Part shown: in pieces, positions 23,801-34,600 of the stretch
Layout of the letters: every line of letters starts with the position of its first letter
Numbering within the stretch: the first letter of the stretch is position 1
From: Guyanagaster necrorhizus
Lineage: Eukaryota > Basidiomycota > Agaricomycetes > Agaricales > Physalacriaceae
Reading direction: 5' to 3'
Length of the DNA: 64,000 nt
Assembly (NCBI RefSeq): GCF_019112545.1
Contig: NW_025064920.1
Span: 248,001-312,000 of the forward strand
Made by a program: the position numbers and the translations under genes
The notes under the pieces: generated by a model
What the model saw: the letters and a program-made list of their open reading frames with translations, nothing else
Databases searched by the model: none
Told to the model about the DNA's origin: nothing

Positions 23801-25168
23801 CTGGTCAGAGTTTCTCATCCTTCTTTTTGACAAAAAAGAAGGGTGATGCCATTGGTGACTTTGATGGCCAGATCCTCCCACTGGACAAGTTCTCCTCCAA
23901 GAACCTATCCAGTTCCTGTTGTTCATTATTGCTAAGTGGATAACACTTGCAATCTAGGTTGGCATTGGCATTTGGAGTTAATTTGATGGCATGGTCCCAG
24001 GGTTTGGTATCAGGTAGTTCATCAAAACTTTCTTTTTCAAACAAATCCCGAAAGTCGCGGGCTCACATGGGTACCATCTCCTCAAATGTTCTCTCCTCCT
24101 TTTCCGCATTTGCCCTTGCTGCTAGGTCATTAGCATGGTGTGTAGCCTGAATGTTAATGGCTCTTTGGGGGTCAATGGCAAGGATTGTTTCACCATCTTT
24201 CATCTCTTCATCCCACCGATCTTCAGGGTCTGCATCTGGTAGTTCGAATGGGGTTTTTCGGCAATGACATTGAGTGAAAATGATGCGTCTGGTTTTCCAA
24301 TTGATTAGCAGATTGTGTCTAATCAGCCAATCATGTCTGAGGAAGATCTCTTTGGTTTTGAGATCTGTCACCGCCAAGTCGATTCTTTCCGAATGATCAC
24401 CGATGGTGAGCTGGAGCTCAACATACTCGGTAATCGACCCAGCTTGATTCTTGGTCCCATCTGCATTATAGATGGGAATGGGGGCTGCTGTTGCTTTGGT
24501 AGGTAATTTGTGCTTGTTGACAAAAGCTTGGTTGATGCTACTTCCCGTGCAGCTGCTGTCGATTAAGGTGGTAACTGCATGGGTTGATCAGGACGTTAAC
24601 ATCTTGATCTGGGCTTTGGTTAACAAGTCGTGCCCTGAAAGTTTAGTTCGTCGAATGAATTTCCATGGTCCATGTAATTCATCCAACCATTCCAGGGCTC
24701 GACACCTTTTCGTGGCCTTCATCCTGGTAATCATCTCATCGATCACTTCCTCGGCTCAGGTCTTGTGTACCCAGTTTTTAAGTATGGCTTTCACCGCTTC
24801 TTCATTCTTAGCATCTTGAATGGCCCACCAAGTCCATTTGGTATCAAATGGCTTAAGCCATGTTGTGGGGTTTTCTACCCTTGTTTGGTCCAAAGGCAAT
24901 TGAGTCCTTTTTATTATTCTTTTAGCTTGATGAACTTCTGATGAAGATGCACCTTTAGGGCTCTCTGCCCCTCTTCGGCCCTTCGTCAGCACTTGAGTTA
25001 CTGGAGTTGGTTCTCGAGGTGATTCTGGGTTCTGAGTAATGGAGTCGGGTATATTCGAATGCACACATAATTTAAGCATAGGTGGTAATACTACAGGGGA
25101 AGAAATATTAATCTGTCCAGCAGAAGGGGACCCATTACTCTTGTCCTTGGCTGAGACAATCGAATCAC
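20895..25168 (-). pseudogene. E5 pol: protease, RT, RNase H, integrase, chromodomain
   Basis: Element sense runs right to left. The pol frame opens in the -1 frame overlapping the end of gag. The protease site is D-S-S (complement of 24552-24560) instead of D-S-G. RT has Y-L-D-N (complement of 23490-23501) instead of Y-L-D-D. RNase H (about 23090-22750) is mostly intact. A 504-codon open stretch (22985-21471) covers the RNase H end, the HHCC-type region, the integrase core and the connection. In the core the first Asp reads Asn (LVNMITGLP), while ISDRGPQF and the Glu motif SQTEQANQ are kept. The chromodomain (HYEIDEVLNH ... DYLVSWKGY) is near 21390-21220. A tail of about 100 residues runs to the stop at 20895-20897. 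Each catalytic loss is explained by one CG to CA change. Confidence 0.88.
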
Positions 25169-28100
25169 CTATTGCTCGGCCCCATCTTTTACCTCCTCAG
25201 GTTTCTCTTTGTGCCTGAGGTCTTCGTCTTCCTTCATCAGCTCAGTAATCTGCACCCGAATTTCTTCCCTCGTGCGCTTGTTCTTCTTCTGTGGACAGTT
25301 TCGTGCCATGTGGCCCTTCTGGCTGCAGTTGAAACACTTCCCCCCCTTCTTGAGACGATCCACGTCCATCGGCTGACCCGTTCTGGTATATGTTGTGCCC
25401 GTACCGGTTTGCTTCGTTCCATAAGAAGTTGGGGCCAAGCCACCAGGCTTGGCAGATGTGGTCATACTGGAGGTGAAAGGCTTCGGGCCTTGTCTCTGAC
25501 TCTGATGGCCATATGCCAAAGTAGTCGCTTCTGCCTTCTGCTACTGTCATTCCTTGTACATAGTGATAATTCGGCTCTTCCATTCATCGTAGCTGACAGG
25601 AATGTCCTGGCCGATATCCGAAATAGTTATGAGGTAATGGGATAGTAGTCCCATTTTCATGTATTTGACCATTCATCCTGTGTCGGCAACATCCTCCCGG
25701 ACTCTAGCAAGCGTGCTGAGTCATTCTAGTTCGTCGAAGTAGTCTGTGGCTGGCTTTCCGGCCATCTTGAACTCCTTCATCTTCTGCTTGTGGACTTCTT
25801 GGACCGCTGGGTCCGTGAATTTGTCCCTGATCATTTGTTTGAAGACCGGCCATGTGGGGTATCAATGATGGTCCCTGGTGGTAGACCAGAAAGTGGGGGC
25901 AATCAGAACCCACCACACTTTGGCCTTGTCTGCCATATGGGTAATGGCGAACATTACCTTGTACATGTCGGCTAAGAAGTACAGGGCGAATACTTGGAAA
26001 TATTAGTTGCAGTTGACCAGAAATTGATTAATGTCATCGGATGCCCCTCTGAAAAGGTGGGGCTCAGCACAAAGAATTGGTTTGACTTGAAGGATTTGAG
26101 CAGCGGCATCGAGAGTGGGCATCGGGTTCGGGAGTCTGCCATGAGGTGGTTGCACCCATCCCTTTGGAGGCCCTGGGAAGGAATGGAGAGATCCGTCATC
26201 AGCGATAGGGCTTCCTGGCTTGGGGGCTTCTTTCCGCATGATCCTCCCATTCCTAATAGTCCAGCCCTGGGCGAGTGCCTCAGGGTCGTCCTCAGTTGAG
26301 AGAGACAGCTCTGGTACTGGGGCTTCACTGCCTTCCACTTCATTCGGGGGCAGCTGTCCAGCAAAGGGTCGCAGGAAGGGCAGCAGCCTCCATGATTCAG
26401 GGTGGTGCCAGGCTGCCTGTGGTCAGCTTCTGGCAAGCCGAGATGCCATACTGCAAATGGCGGATGTAGCGAATGAGTATTGGGAGGATGCCGTTCGGAT
26501 CGATGGTGCCGTGTCTGCCATTTTGCTTGGCATGACACTCAGCGTCCACATTCTTGGTGCCATTCTTCTGCCATACTTTGGCTTGTATAGTGGCAATGGT
26601 CCCATCTGATAATGTGAATATCTTTGATTAAAATTGAAAATGGCCTGCTCAGTGGCTGCATACTGTAAAATCTCGTCTTTCTCGATAAAGTCCGCAAAGG
26701 TATACCTTTGTCCTAAGGACGATCTTAGCCAAAGATCATCTTTCCACAACTCAGCTACCTGCTCTTGGTACAGCCGAGTAAACTCCTCCTCCCTGGCCTT
26801 GCGCGCTTCCCGTTGTAGTTCTTCTTCTGTCATGGGTTTGAATTTCTCTGTCCAGCTAGAGAGCAGGTCCCTGCCCTTCTGATGGGGGTTGGCCTCCTCG
26901 GCCTCGTCGTCCACGTCGGTTCCCTCCTCATCCTCGAGGAGGGAACTGATGGGCAGGTCGTAGACTGCTGGTTCGGTTGGGCTGGGGCTGTGTGCTGGGT
27001 CCGGCGTCACTGGGTCCAGGGTGAGGAGCAGGCTGTCATTCAGGCTGCTCTGGCAGCTCCTCGATGCTTGTTGTTCTCAGCGCCATTGCTCTGCGATACC
27101 GATGAAAGTTTCTGTAAAACTTTGGGTTGAGGAAAAGGGCTGTGAAGGCCCCATCAAGGAACCTTTTGAGATCGCCGGTGGAGTCAATACCCTTGTCATC
27201 TCCCCCAATGGTGCCTCTCTCGGCTGGAATCCCATCTTCCTGGACTGGGATGTCCTCCATCTCTGCAATAGTATCGGTCCTGTAAGATAGTGGATGGTTG
27301 TCGTCGAGGTGGGGCTGGGTCTCTTCTTAGTAGTCAGCCCAGGGGTCGGACTCACTGGTGGGAGTGGCAGGTTCCCTGAAAGGCGAGCCGGGCATGGTGG
27401 TTCCGACGATGGTTGTGGTCCTACTACCTCCCTTGCCTCTTCTACACTCCTCTGCTGCTCATGTCCGGAGGTATCTCCCAAAGAGGGCGTTCTCTCTCAT
27501 AATCTCATTGTCGATATGTGCCTGGTCCTGCCTATACTTGGGAAGGTCTCGGGCACATCGTACCAGGTTCTCTCTCGAGGGACCCATGACAACAGGGCTG
27601 GCTGGTCATGTTCTGCTTGGTACTGTTCGTACGCCTTCTGTTCTGCTAGTATTACTGCCAGCTGGGCAGTGCTCCAGCCTGTCGGCCTCAGTGGCAGCAG
27701 CTCGCCACCAGTGATGCTCGTTGCTGTCATCATGCCAGTAATCGTCGTTTCTGCCGTTAATGCTGCTGTGTCATGTAGATGGGGTATGTCAGGACCCACG
27801 GCCCCTGGAACCACTGGTTCCTTGAGCCATCTGTGGGACATCCAGAGAGTCTCTAGCACGGTGCCCAAGGCCGGTGCTAGAGACAGGGGTTGCTGGCCTG
27901 GTTGCTGCAATACTGTGCTGGGGGGATGGGATGGGGGTGTTGGGTCTGGGTCGTCGAAACCCTGCAGCCCAAGGGTTGTCAGGGTTTCGGACAACTGCTG
28001 TTGGGGGTCGCGGAGGGTATGTGTGCTGCTGATACTGCTCCTCTTCTTCTTCCTTAGCACGCCCTTGAGCTGAGCTCCCAGAGACACTTTCTGGGTCGGT

Positions 28101-28358
28101 TCCTTCAGCGGGTCGGAAAGACTGTCGGGCAGAGGTAGGGATGTTGTGGAGGGGGAGGTCTGGTGTGACATTGCGGAGAATGGTTCGAATGTGTTGGAAT
28201 TCATGATAGTGCCTGATTGTCCAAGCTACAATTGATTGGTGTCTATGGCACAGCTGTATGATCACCAGAAGACCGATCAAGATTCCTATAATAGATGCCA
28301 AGAGTTCAAAGAACTCGTGGGTAAAGTTTGGGTTGGAGGGATCAAGGGCAGGGGGCAT
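25169..28358 (-). pseudogene. E5 gag with N-terminal hydrophobic segment
   Basis: ATG at 28358, about 40 nt inside the primer site. The first open stretch (28358-27789, 189 codons) has a hydrophobic helix (LLASIIGILIGLLVIIQL, residues about 18-35) and a conserved basic/aromatic segment (RHYHEFQHIRTILRNVTPD). A shift near 27800 moves homology to another frame (to 27497). An acidic Glu-rich domain follows (27010-26600). The capsid-like domain begins near 26100 (HLFRGASDDINQFLVNCN then a TAA), and an intact zinc knuckle is at 25295-25336. The gag stop TAG is at 25169-25171. GAGGTAAAAGA (complement of 25185-25195) lies where the -1 pol frame overlaps. At least two shifts and several stops inactivate it. 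Confidence 0.82.
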
Positions 28359-28400
28359 TCAGTTTCTCAGCACAATTGGGCTTGAGAAAGGGAATGAGAA

Positions 28401-28414
28401 AGTCTCGAACTAAT
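28401..28414 (-). other. E5 primer-binding site (self-priming type)
   Basis: In element sense ATTAGTTCGAGACT follows the 5' LTR. It is complementary over 13 nt to AGTCTCGAACTAA in the LTR (complement of 28570-28582). E5 keeps CG inside both partners, giving an undecayed example. Confidence 0.75.
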
Positions 28415-28943
28415 TGTTAAGCCCAAGTTTCATGTGACTATCAACATGTGATAAACAGTTTGGTACCTCGACTTTTGGGTATGTCCGACTGAGTTCACAA
28501 GAGTTAATAGTGGCAGTGAGTCAAGGCTCAAGTAGCAAGAGCTTGAGAGTAGTTTGGTGAAGATAAACTTTAGTTCGAGACTGGGGTGTTACAGCGAGAA
28601 CTAAGCTACTTAAATACTGTTTAGCTGTTGCACTATAAATAACTGTTCACAAAAGATATTGTCTGCTGTAGAGCTGTTTCCCCTACCATTGCCAGGTTCT
28701 CCACAAAAAGCTGTTGTCTTGCTGTGGAGCTATGGTCGTGCACTGCAATTTGAGGACAAAAAGGGCATTGTCTCTCTCTTCACAGCTCACAGCAGTGTGA
28801 CAGGAGAATGACCGACTTGGGCTGCTGAGCTAAGCGTTCCCATGGTCATAAGCGCTGGCCAAGCACTCTGACTAAGCAAAGATAGGGGTCACTTCTGAGG
28901 AAAAAGAGAAGAAAAAGGAAGAAAAATAGGAAAAATTGTAACA
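28415..28943 (-). repeat. E5 5' LTR
   Basis: 529 bp, in element sense TGTTACAA...CTTAACA. Matches 20334-20862 except about 16 positions. Confidence 0.92.
28570..28616 (-). promoter_or_regulatory. E5 LTR promoter and self-primer sequence
   Basis: In element sense TATTTAAG (complement of 28609-28616) lies 34 nt upstream of AGTCTCGAACTAA (complement of 28570-28582). This is the same geometry as in E2, E3 and E4. Confidence 0.7.
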
Positions 28944-28948
28944 CTTGT

Positions 28949-30895
28949 GGACTTCCTGGATGGCTGGATCTATGAACTTGTCATGAATCATTTGTTTGAA
29001 TACTAGCCACAAGAGATACTGGTGATGTTGTCATATGATTGACCAGAATGAGGGGGTGAGAAGGACCCACCATGTCTTCATCTTCTCCTCCAGATAGGTG
29101 GAGGCATATATTACCTTGTACATGTCAAGTAGGAAGTACGAGGTGAATACTTGAAAGTATTGATTGCAGTTTATAAGGAATTGATCAATATTGTTGGATG
29201 CCCTCTTAAAGGGGAGTGAGTCACATACAAGAATCAGCTTAACATTTAAAATCTGCACCTTGAGGTCAAGAGGGGGCATCAGGTTCAGAGGTTCTCCCTC
29301 TGGTGAATCCACCTATCCTGATGGCAGACCAGGGAATGAATGTAGAGACTCATCATCAGCAATAGGACTTTCCAGTGGAGGAGGTTCCTTTTGCATGATG
29401 TGTCCATCTTGAATAGTCCAGCCCTGAGCCATGGTCTCAGGGTCATCCTCTTCTTTTGAGGCTGCTGGAGTGGCTCCACTGCCTTCAGCTTTATCAGGTG
29501 GTAGTTGTCTGATAAATGGTCACCAAATCAGGAATCTCTATGGATTCAGATATTTTAGCTTTTCCTGAGAAAGCCATAAAGTGGTGTTGCTGCCAGATGA
29601 AAAATTGTTTTCCTAGGATAATGTGGTCTCTGTCAATAGTGATAGATACCAGTCTTCTTCTGATAGCACCAGAGACATCCCTGATGCTAGTGGTAGTCCT
29701 TCCCTGCTGAGGATCAGTCAAGAGTTTCTCTAGCTTCCAAAGTACTGGCTCTGACTATCCTGCCAGTTTTCCTGCTCTAATCCCTCCTCATCTATGAGCC
29801 TGGACCAGTGATTATTTGTGGAGGGGACAGTTCTCTCCTCTTTGATTTCTCCATCCTCTCTCAGACCAGTATTAGCCTTGTGGATCATTAGAGTCCTTCC
29901 AGTATGAGACTCTCTAGAAGGGTAAATCTCATACCTCCTCAGTCTTGGTATTGCACTGCCACTCCCTTCTGCTTTCCACTTGCTTGGCATAATTTCAGAA
30001 TTCATTATAGAAGTCTGAATTGAGGAAGAGAGTGATAAGCTTCTTATGCAAGAACCTACAAAGGGTTCGATTGCTGATCTGGGGTGTTAGTGGTTTTCAG
30101 GCCTTGGTGGTCCAGTCAAACAGGGAGTCATTACTCCCTGATTTGTTAGAGGATAAGGGTCTGTCTGGACCACTTTCTCCATCCTCTGTGTTGTTATCTT
30201 ATTGGTTGATCACATAGAGGTCATCCTTAGAATCTTCATTCTATTTAGTGTCCTCAGGCTATTTTCATCCTCAGGCTGACAGGGGCCCCTGGCCTCCTGT
30301 ACTTCCTCCACCAGTGTTTGCTGATCCAGTATCAGCACTTCAATCCTGATTGTCTCTAGATAGATCTCAGTGATCTGGAGCATAGGGGTCTTCTTTGGGA
30401 TTTTCATCCTGCTCTGTGCCTGCAGGCCATTTTCAGTTCTGAGGCAGGCAGTTTGATGGGTGAGGTTTCCACTTTGCTGGTTGGCTGATTCCAGCCAACT
30501 GTTGATGCTCTTTATTGAGCTCATCTCCTCACTGCTGGCTAAGCTCAACCTCCTGTTCTTCCACCAACTTATTAGTGGGGTCAGAGTCAGAGGTCAGAAG
30601 GAATAGGGAACTGAGGAGGGGTTCCTCCTTCTTTTAGAGAGGATCTGATTGGCCCATGCTTTCAGACCCCTGTTCAGGTCTGAACTCATTGATTCAGGTC
30701 TCAATCATGAGACTATTGAGGAATTGGTCAAAGGTGACATCAGGAATTTGATGTTCCCTCATTATCTTAGTTGTGAGGGTTCCTAGAAGAAGGGTCAGCA
30801 ATTCAATGGGGAAAGGGGGTACTTCAGAATTGATAGAGCTGATAGAAGGCATTCGGTTTCTTGTGCTTTGATAGCCATCAAGAAAGAGAAGCTAG
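28949..30895 (-). pseudogene. E3 gag, N-terminal and capsid part
   Basis: Minus-strand reading from about 30860 begins with a segment (PFPIELLTLLLGTL) unlike the hydrophobic N terminus of E2, E4 and E5. It continues through a Glu-rich middle (30548-30210) and a linker (30005-29490) into a capsid-like domain (29312-28949) that aligns with the others (for example IDQFLINCNQYFQVF, DMYKV). Multiple stops and shifts are present. E5 cuts it after the capsid segment equivalent to DPAIQEVHK. Without its N-terminal helix this Gag may belong to a distinct sublineage. Confidence 0.75.
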
Positions 30896-30910
30896 AAGCA
30901 TTAAGCTAAT
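30896..30910 (-). other. E3 primer-binding site (self-priming type)
   Basis: In element sense ATTAGCTTAATGCTT follows the 5' LTR. Its core pairs over all 13 nt with AGCATTAAGCTAA in the LTR (complement of 31065-31077), which lies 35 nt downstream of TATTTAAG (complement of 31105-31112). The primer and its target differ in sequence from E2, E4 and E5 but still match each other. Confidence 0.75.
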
Positions 30911-31427
30911 TGTTAAGCCCAAATTCCATGTGACTATCAATATATGATAAACAGTTCAGAACCTTACACTTCAGGTTAGACTGACTGAGTTCACTGATGT
31001 GTCAATAGAGTTGTGTAGTCAAGGTGTTGCAAGTAGCTTGAGATAAGATAGTGGAGAATAAACTTTAGCTTAATGCTGCAGCTACTACAGTGAAAACTGT
31101 ACTACTTAAATACTGTTCTGTTATCTGGCTATAAATAAATGTTCACAAAAGATATTGTCTGTTATTGAGCTGTTACCCCTGCTGTTGCCAGGCTCTCCAC
31201 AAAAGCTGTTGTCTTGCTGTTGTGCTGTTACTGCTGCACCACAGTTTGAGAACAAAAGGAGCATTGTCTCTCTCTTCATAGCACACAGCAGCATAATAAG
31301 ATCATGACTGACTGGGTTGCTGACTAAGCCTTCCCACAGTCCTAAGTGCTGGCCTTAGTGCTCTGACTAAGTGAAGATAGGGGTCATTTCTGAGGAAAAA
31401 GAAAAGAAAATAGGAAAAATTGTAACA
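30911..31427 (-). repeat. E3 5' LTR
   Basis: 517 bp; differs from 6724-7240 at nine positions by eye. Contains the TATA box and self-primer copy described for the E3 primer site. Confidence 0.9.
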
Positions 31428-31545
31428 AACAACCTTAAAGCACAACAGTCAATAAAGTATATCAGTAGACTCAGGCATGACTGTACAAATATAATATAGC
31501 ATCTGTTTATCATGTGTTTTGATTACATGTGACTTAGATCTAACA
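31428..31545 (+). repeat. E2 5' LTR, remainder after E3
   Basis: Resumes at aacaaccttaaagcac and ends atctaaca at 31545. It aligns with 40450-40562 of the E2 3' LTR. Confidence 0.85.
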
Positions 31546-31560
31546 ATTAGCTCAAAGCTT
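31546..31560 (+). other. E2 primer-binding site (self-priming type)
   Basis: ATTAGCTCAAAGCTT follows the LTR. Its 13-nt core is the exact complement of AGCTTTGAGCTAA at 6671-6683 (and 40402-40414). Confidence 0.75.
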
Positions 31561-31603
31561 CTGCTTCTCTTTCCTTATACACAATAAATGCAAAGAAAAC
31601 CAA

Positions 31604-34600
31604 ATACCACCTGCACAAACTACAACTCCTGATCTTACAGATGACTTCTTTAAACTACTATCAGTGATCATAGGCATGCTTCTAGGTCTATTGGCAATTA
31701 TACAACTTTGCCAAGAATGACAATCAGTCACCACTTAGATAGTCAGGCACTATCAAGCTTTCCAGCACATTTAGCAGATTTTACAAAATGTCACACCTGA
31801 CCTCCCTCTCTATGACATCTCTCTCTCTGCCTGAGTCTTCTTTCAGCCCCCACCAGAAGCCATACCTGAAGCTGATAATATGCAGGGTACATGTCCAGCT
31901 CTATGATTTGCAAATTCTGTATAACACACTAGAATATGCTAGTAACTGAAGACCATTAGCCAGTAGAGGACTATGGCTGAAGCTTCAAGCTGATAGTCAT
32001 GCTAGTCACCAATACTAAGTCCAAAAGAGACTTTGTAAAACTAACATGGCCTAAGGATAAAAATCCTAAGTCAGGTTTGAACTTAGAAAAGTTCTGCACT
32101 ATATCTTGGAAAATACTAAGTTCAAGTTGGACTTAGAAATAGTATCTCAAATGAGGCCAATTCTACATGCTACTAAGACAAGTATATTCTAAGACAGCTA
32201 GAGACATAATACCATAGCCAGTTGTGGAGTATTGAGTAAAGATAGCATCATCCAGGAGCAGTAAGAAGAGAGACCCAATGATCTGTAGCTAGCACTCTGA
32301 GTTTTGACTCAAATGCCTAAGTCCAAATTTTCTAGGTATCAGGTGACCTAAGGGACTTAGAATTGAGAGGAATAGAGTGGATAGGACCAGTTGACCAGAC
32401 CTGATCAATCAAGCTACTAAGAATAACTCAGAGAATTAAAACTCTGGGTAGACAGAAAGGAGTTAGGTACCCACAGACACTGTAGGCTTAAAATAAAGCT
32501 GTGCAGTGGCCAGATGGGTCTGGGCAAGCCTAGGAGAGTCCAGGAGTGCCACCATTCCAGAATAATAGGGTGATTCTGCTTTAAATAGGAGAAATACTAT
32601 TTTGAATGCTTTATTTATAGATTCTATATCTGTTGTTGATGTATAAAAGAAGAGAATGGGGGAAAATAGGAAGCAAGTGACCCACCCCTATATTCAGGCC
32701 TTTTAGCCCACTGTAGCTAGTCTCTGAGACAATGAATTTTGAGTTTTGCTTTGACTTAGTGATTTATTTAAGTTGCTTTGTCACTTAGAGAGGATTGGAT
32801 TGGAATAATAGCTGTATTTTGGGTTTTGGATTAATTTGGGTTCCAAACTATAAGGGTTTCAGCATCATAATATAAGTTCTTTGGTTTTGAGGACTGCTAG
32901 CCAGCCAAGAGTGCAGCTAGTCAAGTCTAAGTGCTTGATAGACTTAGTATTTGAGTTTCAGAGTTCATTGGGTTTTGGAATATTCTAAGTTGATTTGGAG
33001 CTCAATTTTGCATTGATTCTAAGTCCTAATTATACTTAAACATTGCTATAAACTACTCTCATGAGTATTGCATCTTAGAAAGCAAGATAAAGTTGAATAA
33101 CTGTCTTTATTGACTGTTTCCTTGATTTTACTTAAGACTGCATGAGTGCTTCTATTGTACTTGAAACAACTGGCCTCAACTGTATTTGGTGATTGTGTAT
33201 TGAGTGGTTAGGTGTTGGTGTTTGAGAGTTCATTCCTCATTTGCCTCTCTTAGTCACTTAGCCATTACCAAGCACATCACTGAGCCTAGTAGCTTGCATT
33301 CAAGGGATGTTCAGGAGGAAGAAAGACACCAATACTCCCCTAGACTCTGATGATCAAATAGCAGAAACCAAAACCATCACCTCATAGGATTTCAAAACTC
33401 ATGGATCTCACCCCCTGTCCTGAACTATAAAGATGAGGACCTTTCTGAGAACTTCTTTAACAACTTGCCATTCTCCAATCCTTTTACTGGTTCAAGAAAA
33501 CCTGGTGTTAGAGACCATGCTCAGGATTCCCTTGATGCCTCTCAGATGGCTTTAAGACCCCAAAGTGTTTCAACAAACTCAGGACATAACTCACTCTATA
33601 CCACATCAGCCAAGAGCTCTATCTCATTGATCTACACCAACTATAGTAGTCATGGGGCCACTGATCTCTGATCAAATGATGAGGAGCCACATAAGCTATA
33701 GAGAGAGACTCTTACCACTGGAATCAATGTGAGTGAAAGGCTTCATGCCCAGCCCACCACAGAGAGAGAACTCTGAATTGATCAAACAGACAGACAGACA
33801 GATCATGCCCTCTTCACTGCCACATTAGAGGCAGCTGCATGAGCTTTTGATTAATACAAAAAAGAAAGATATAACTGACAGTGGTGACAGAAGCAGTGTC
33901 TCTATGAAGCTGCCACCTGGAGATCCACTCTCCCAATCTGGTATAGTCTTGGAACCCTGGACTCACTATTCAGAGAGCTCAGCACTCCAGTAAGAAGTGA
34001 AACTGACTTCTGAGCAGGGTTGGCCAAAGCAATCACTGCTAGTGAAGTCACCAGATGCACATATTATCCCTTTCATCCTTGAACTGACAGTATTGCCAAC
34101 ACTGATACCATCCTCTCTCATGCCAAATCTATACTTGATGTCTATAGGCTTCAAGTCCCTGACAATGCTCACAGCTCCAACTACAGCCTCCAGTGATTCT
34201 TGGGAGAAAGAGTTGCAGCACTCTTCCTTAACCTCTGCTATTATAGAAACTTCTGCATCTATCACCAAGAGTTGGAGAAACACAGAGCATGCAGTGGCCA
34301 TTGAGGAGATGTTGAAGTTGGCACTGGCTGACTTGTTGATCAGTCTCCTCTTTGACTCATCAGCAATGAAGCTGGACTAAGCACTCAGGTCAACAACCAG
34401 CTTGCCAGTCACCATCAAAGCTTCTGCTCCATCTATCTATGACCAGCCCAGGAGCTCTCTTGTCAAGGACAGTGAGAATAAGGAGAGTGAGGACAACAAG
34501 GAAGGCTCTTATAGGCTGGAGGAATTTATAAAATACACTAAGGATGAAATGGATGAAGAAGCCTTGGAAGAGGAGATACAAAGGAATAGAGAGAAGGAAT

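Larger units (their letters stand above)
20334..28943 (-). mobile_element. E5: Ty3/gypsy chromodomain retrotransposon (minus strand) inside E3 gag
   Basis: LTRs of 529 bp each (3' LTR 20334-20862, 5' LTR 28415-28943) bound an 8.6-kb element. A perfect 5-bp target duplication CTTGT (20329-20333 and 28944-28948) shows insertion into E3 gag, which continues at 28949. LTR copies differ at about 16 sites by eye, mostly CG versus TG or CA. It retains the most CpG and the longest open frames of the nest, so it is probably the most recent insertion, yet it is still inactive. Confidence 0.93.
6724..31427 (-). mobile_element. E3: Ty3/gypsy chromodomain retrotransposon (minus strand)
   Basis: Both LTRs are 517 bp (3' LTR at 6724-7240, 5' LTR at 30911-31427) and differ at only nine positions by eye. 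Pol (7273-10990) and three separated gag pieces read on the minus strand. E4 and E5 both interrupt gag. It sits inside the 5' LTR of E2, whose sequence resumes at 31428. A clean 5-bp target duplication is not visible (tcaag left, aacaa right). Coding frames contain many stops despite the nearly identical LTRs. Confidence 0.88.

Noticed and set aside
25172..28073. Long plus-strand frames (157 and 259 codons) in E5
   Set aside because: They are antisense to the better supported gag of E5 (zinc knuckle, acidic domain, hydrophobic N terminus), and are open mainly because of its Pro/Ser-rich composition.
33781..33800. cagacagacagacaga run as a tandem repeat array
   Set aside because: Only about four units of a tetranucleotide inside decayed E2 gag; a chance microsatellite. 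No spaced direct repeats of CRISPR type were seen anywhere in the window.
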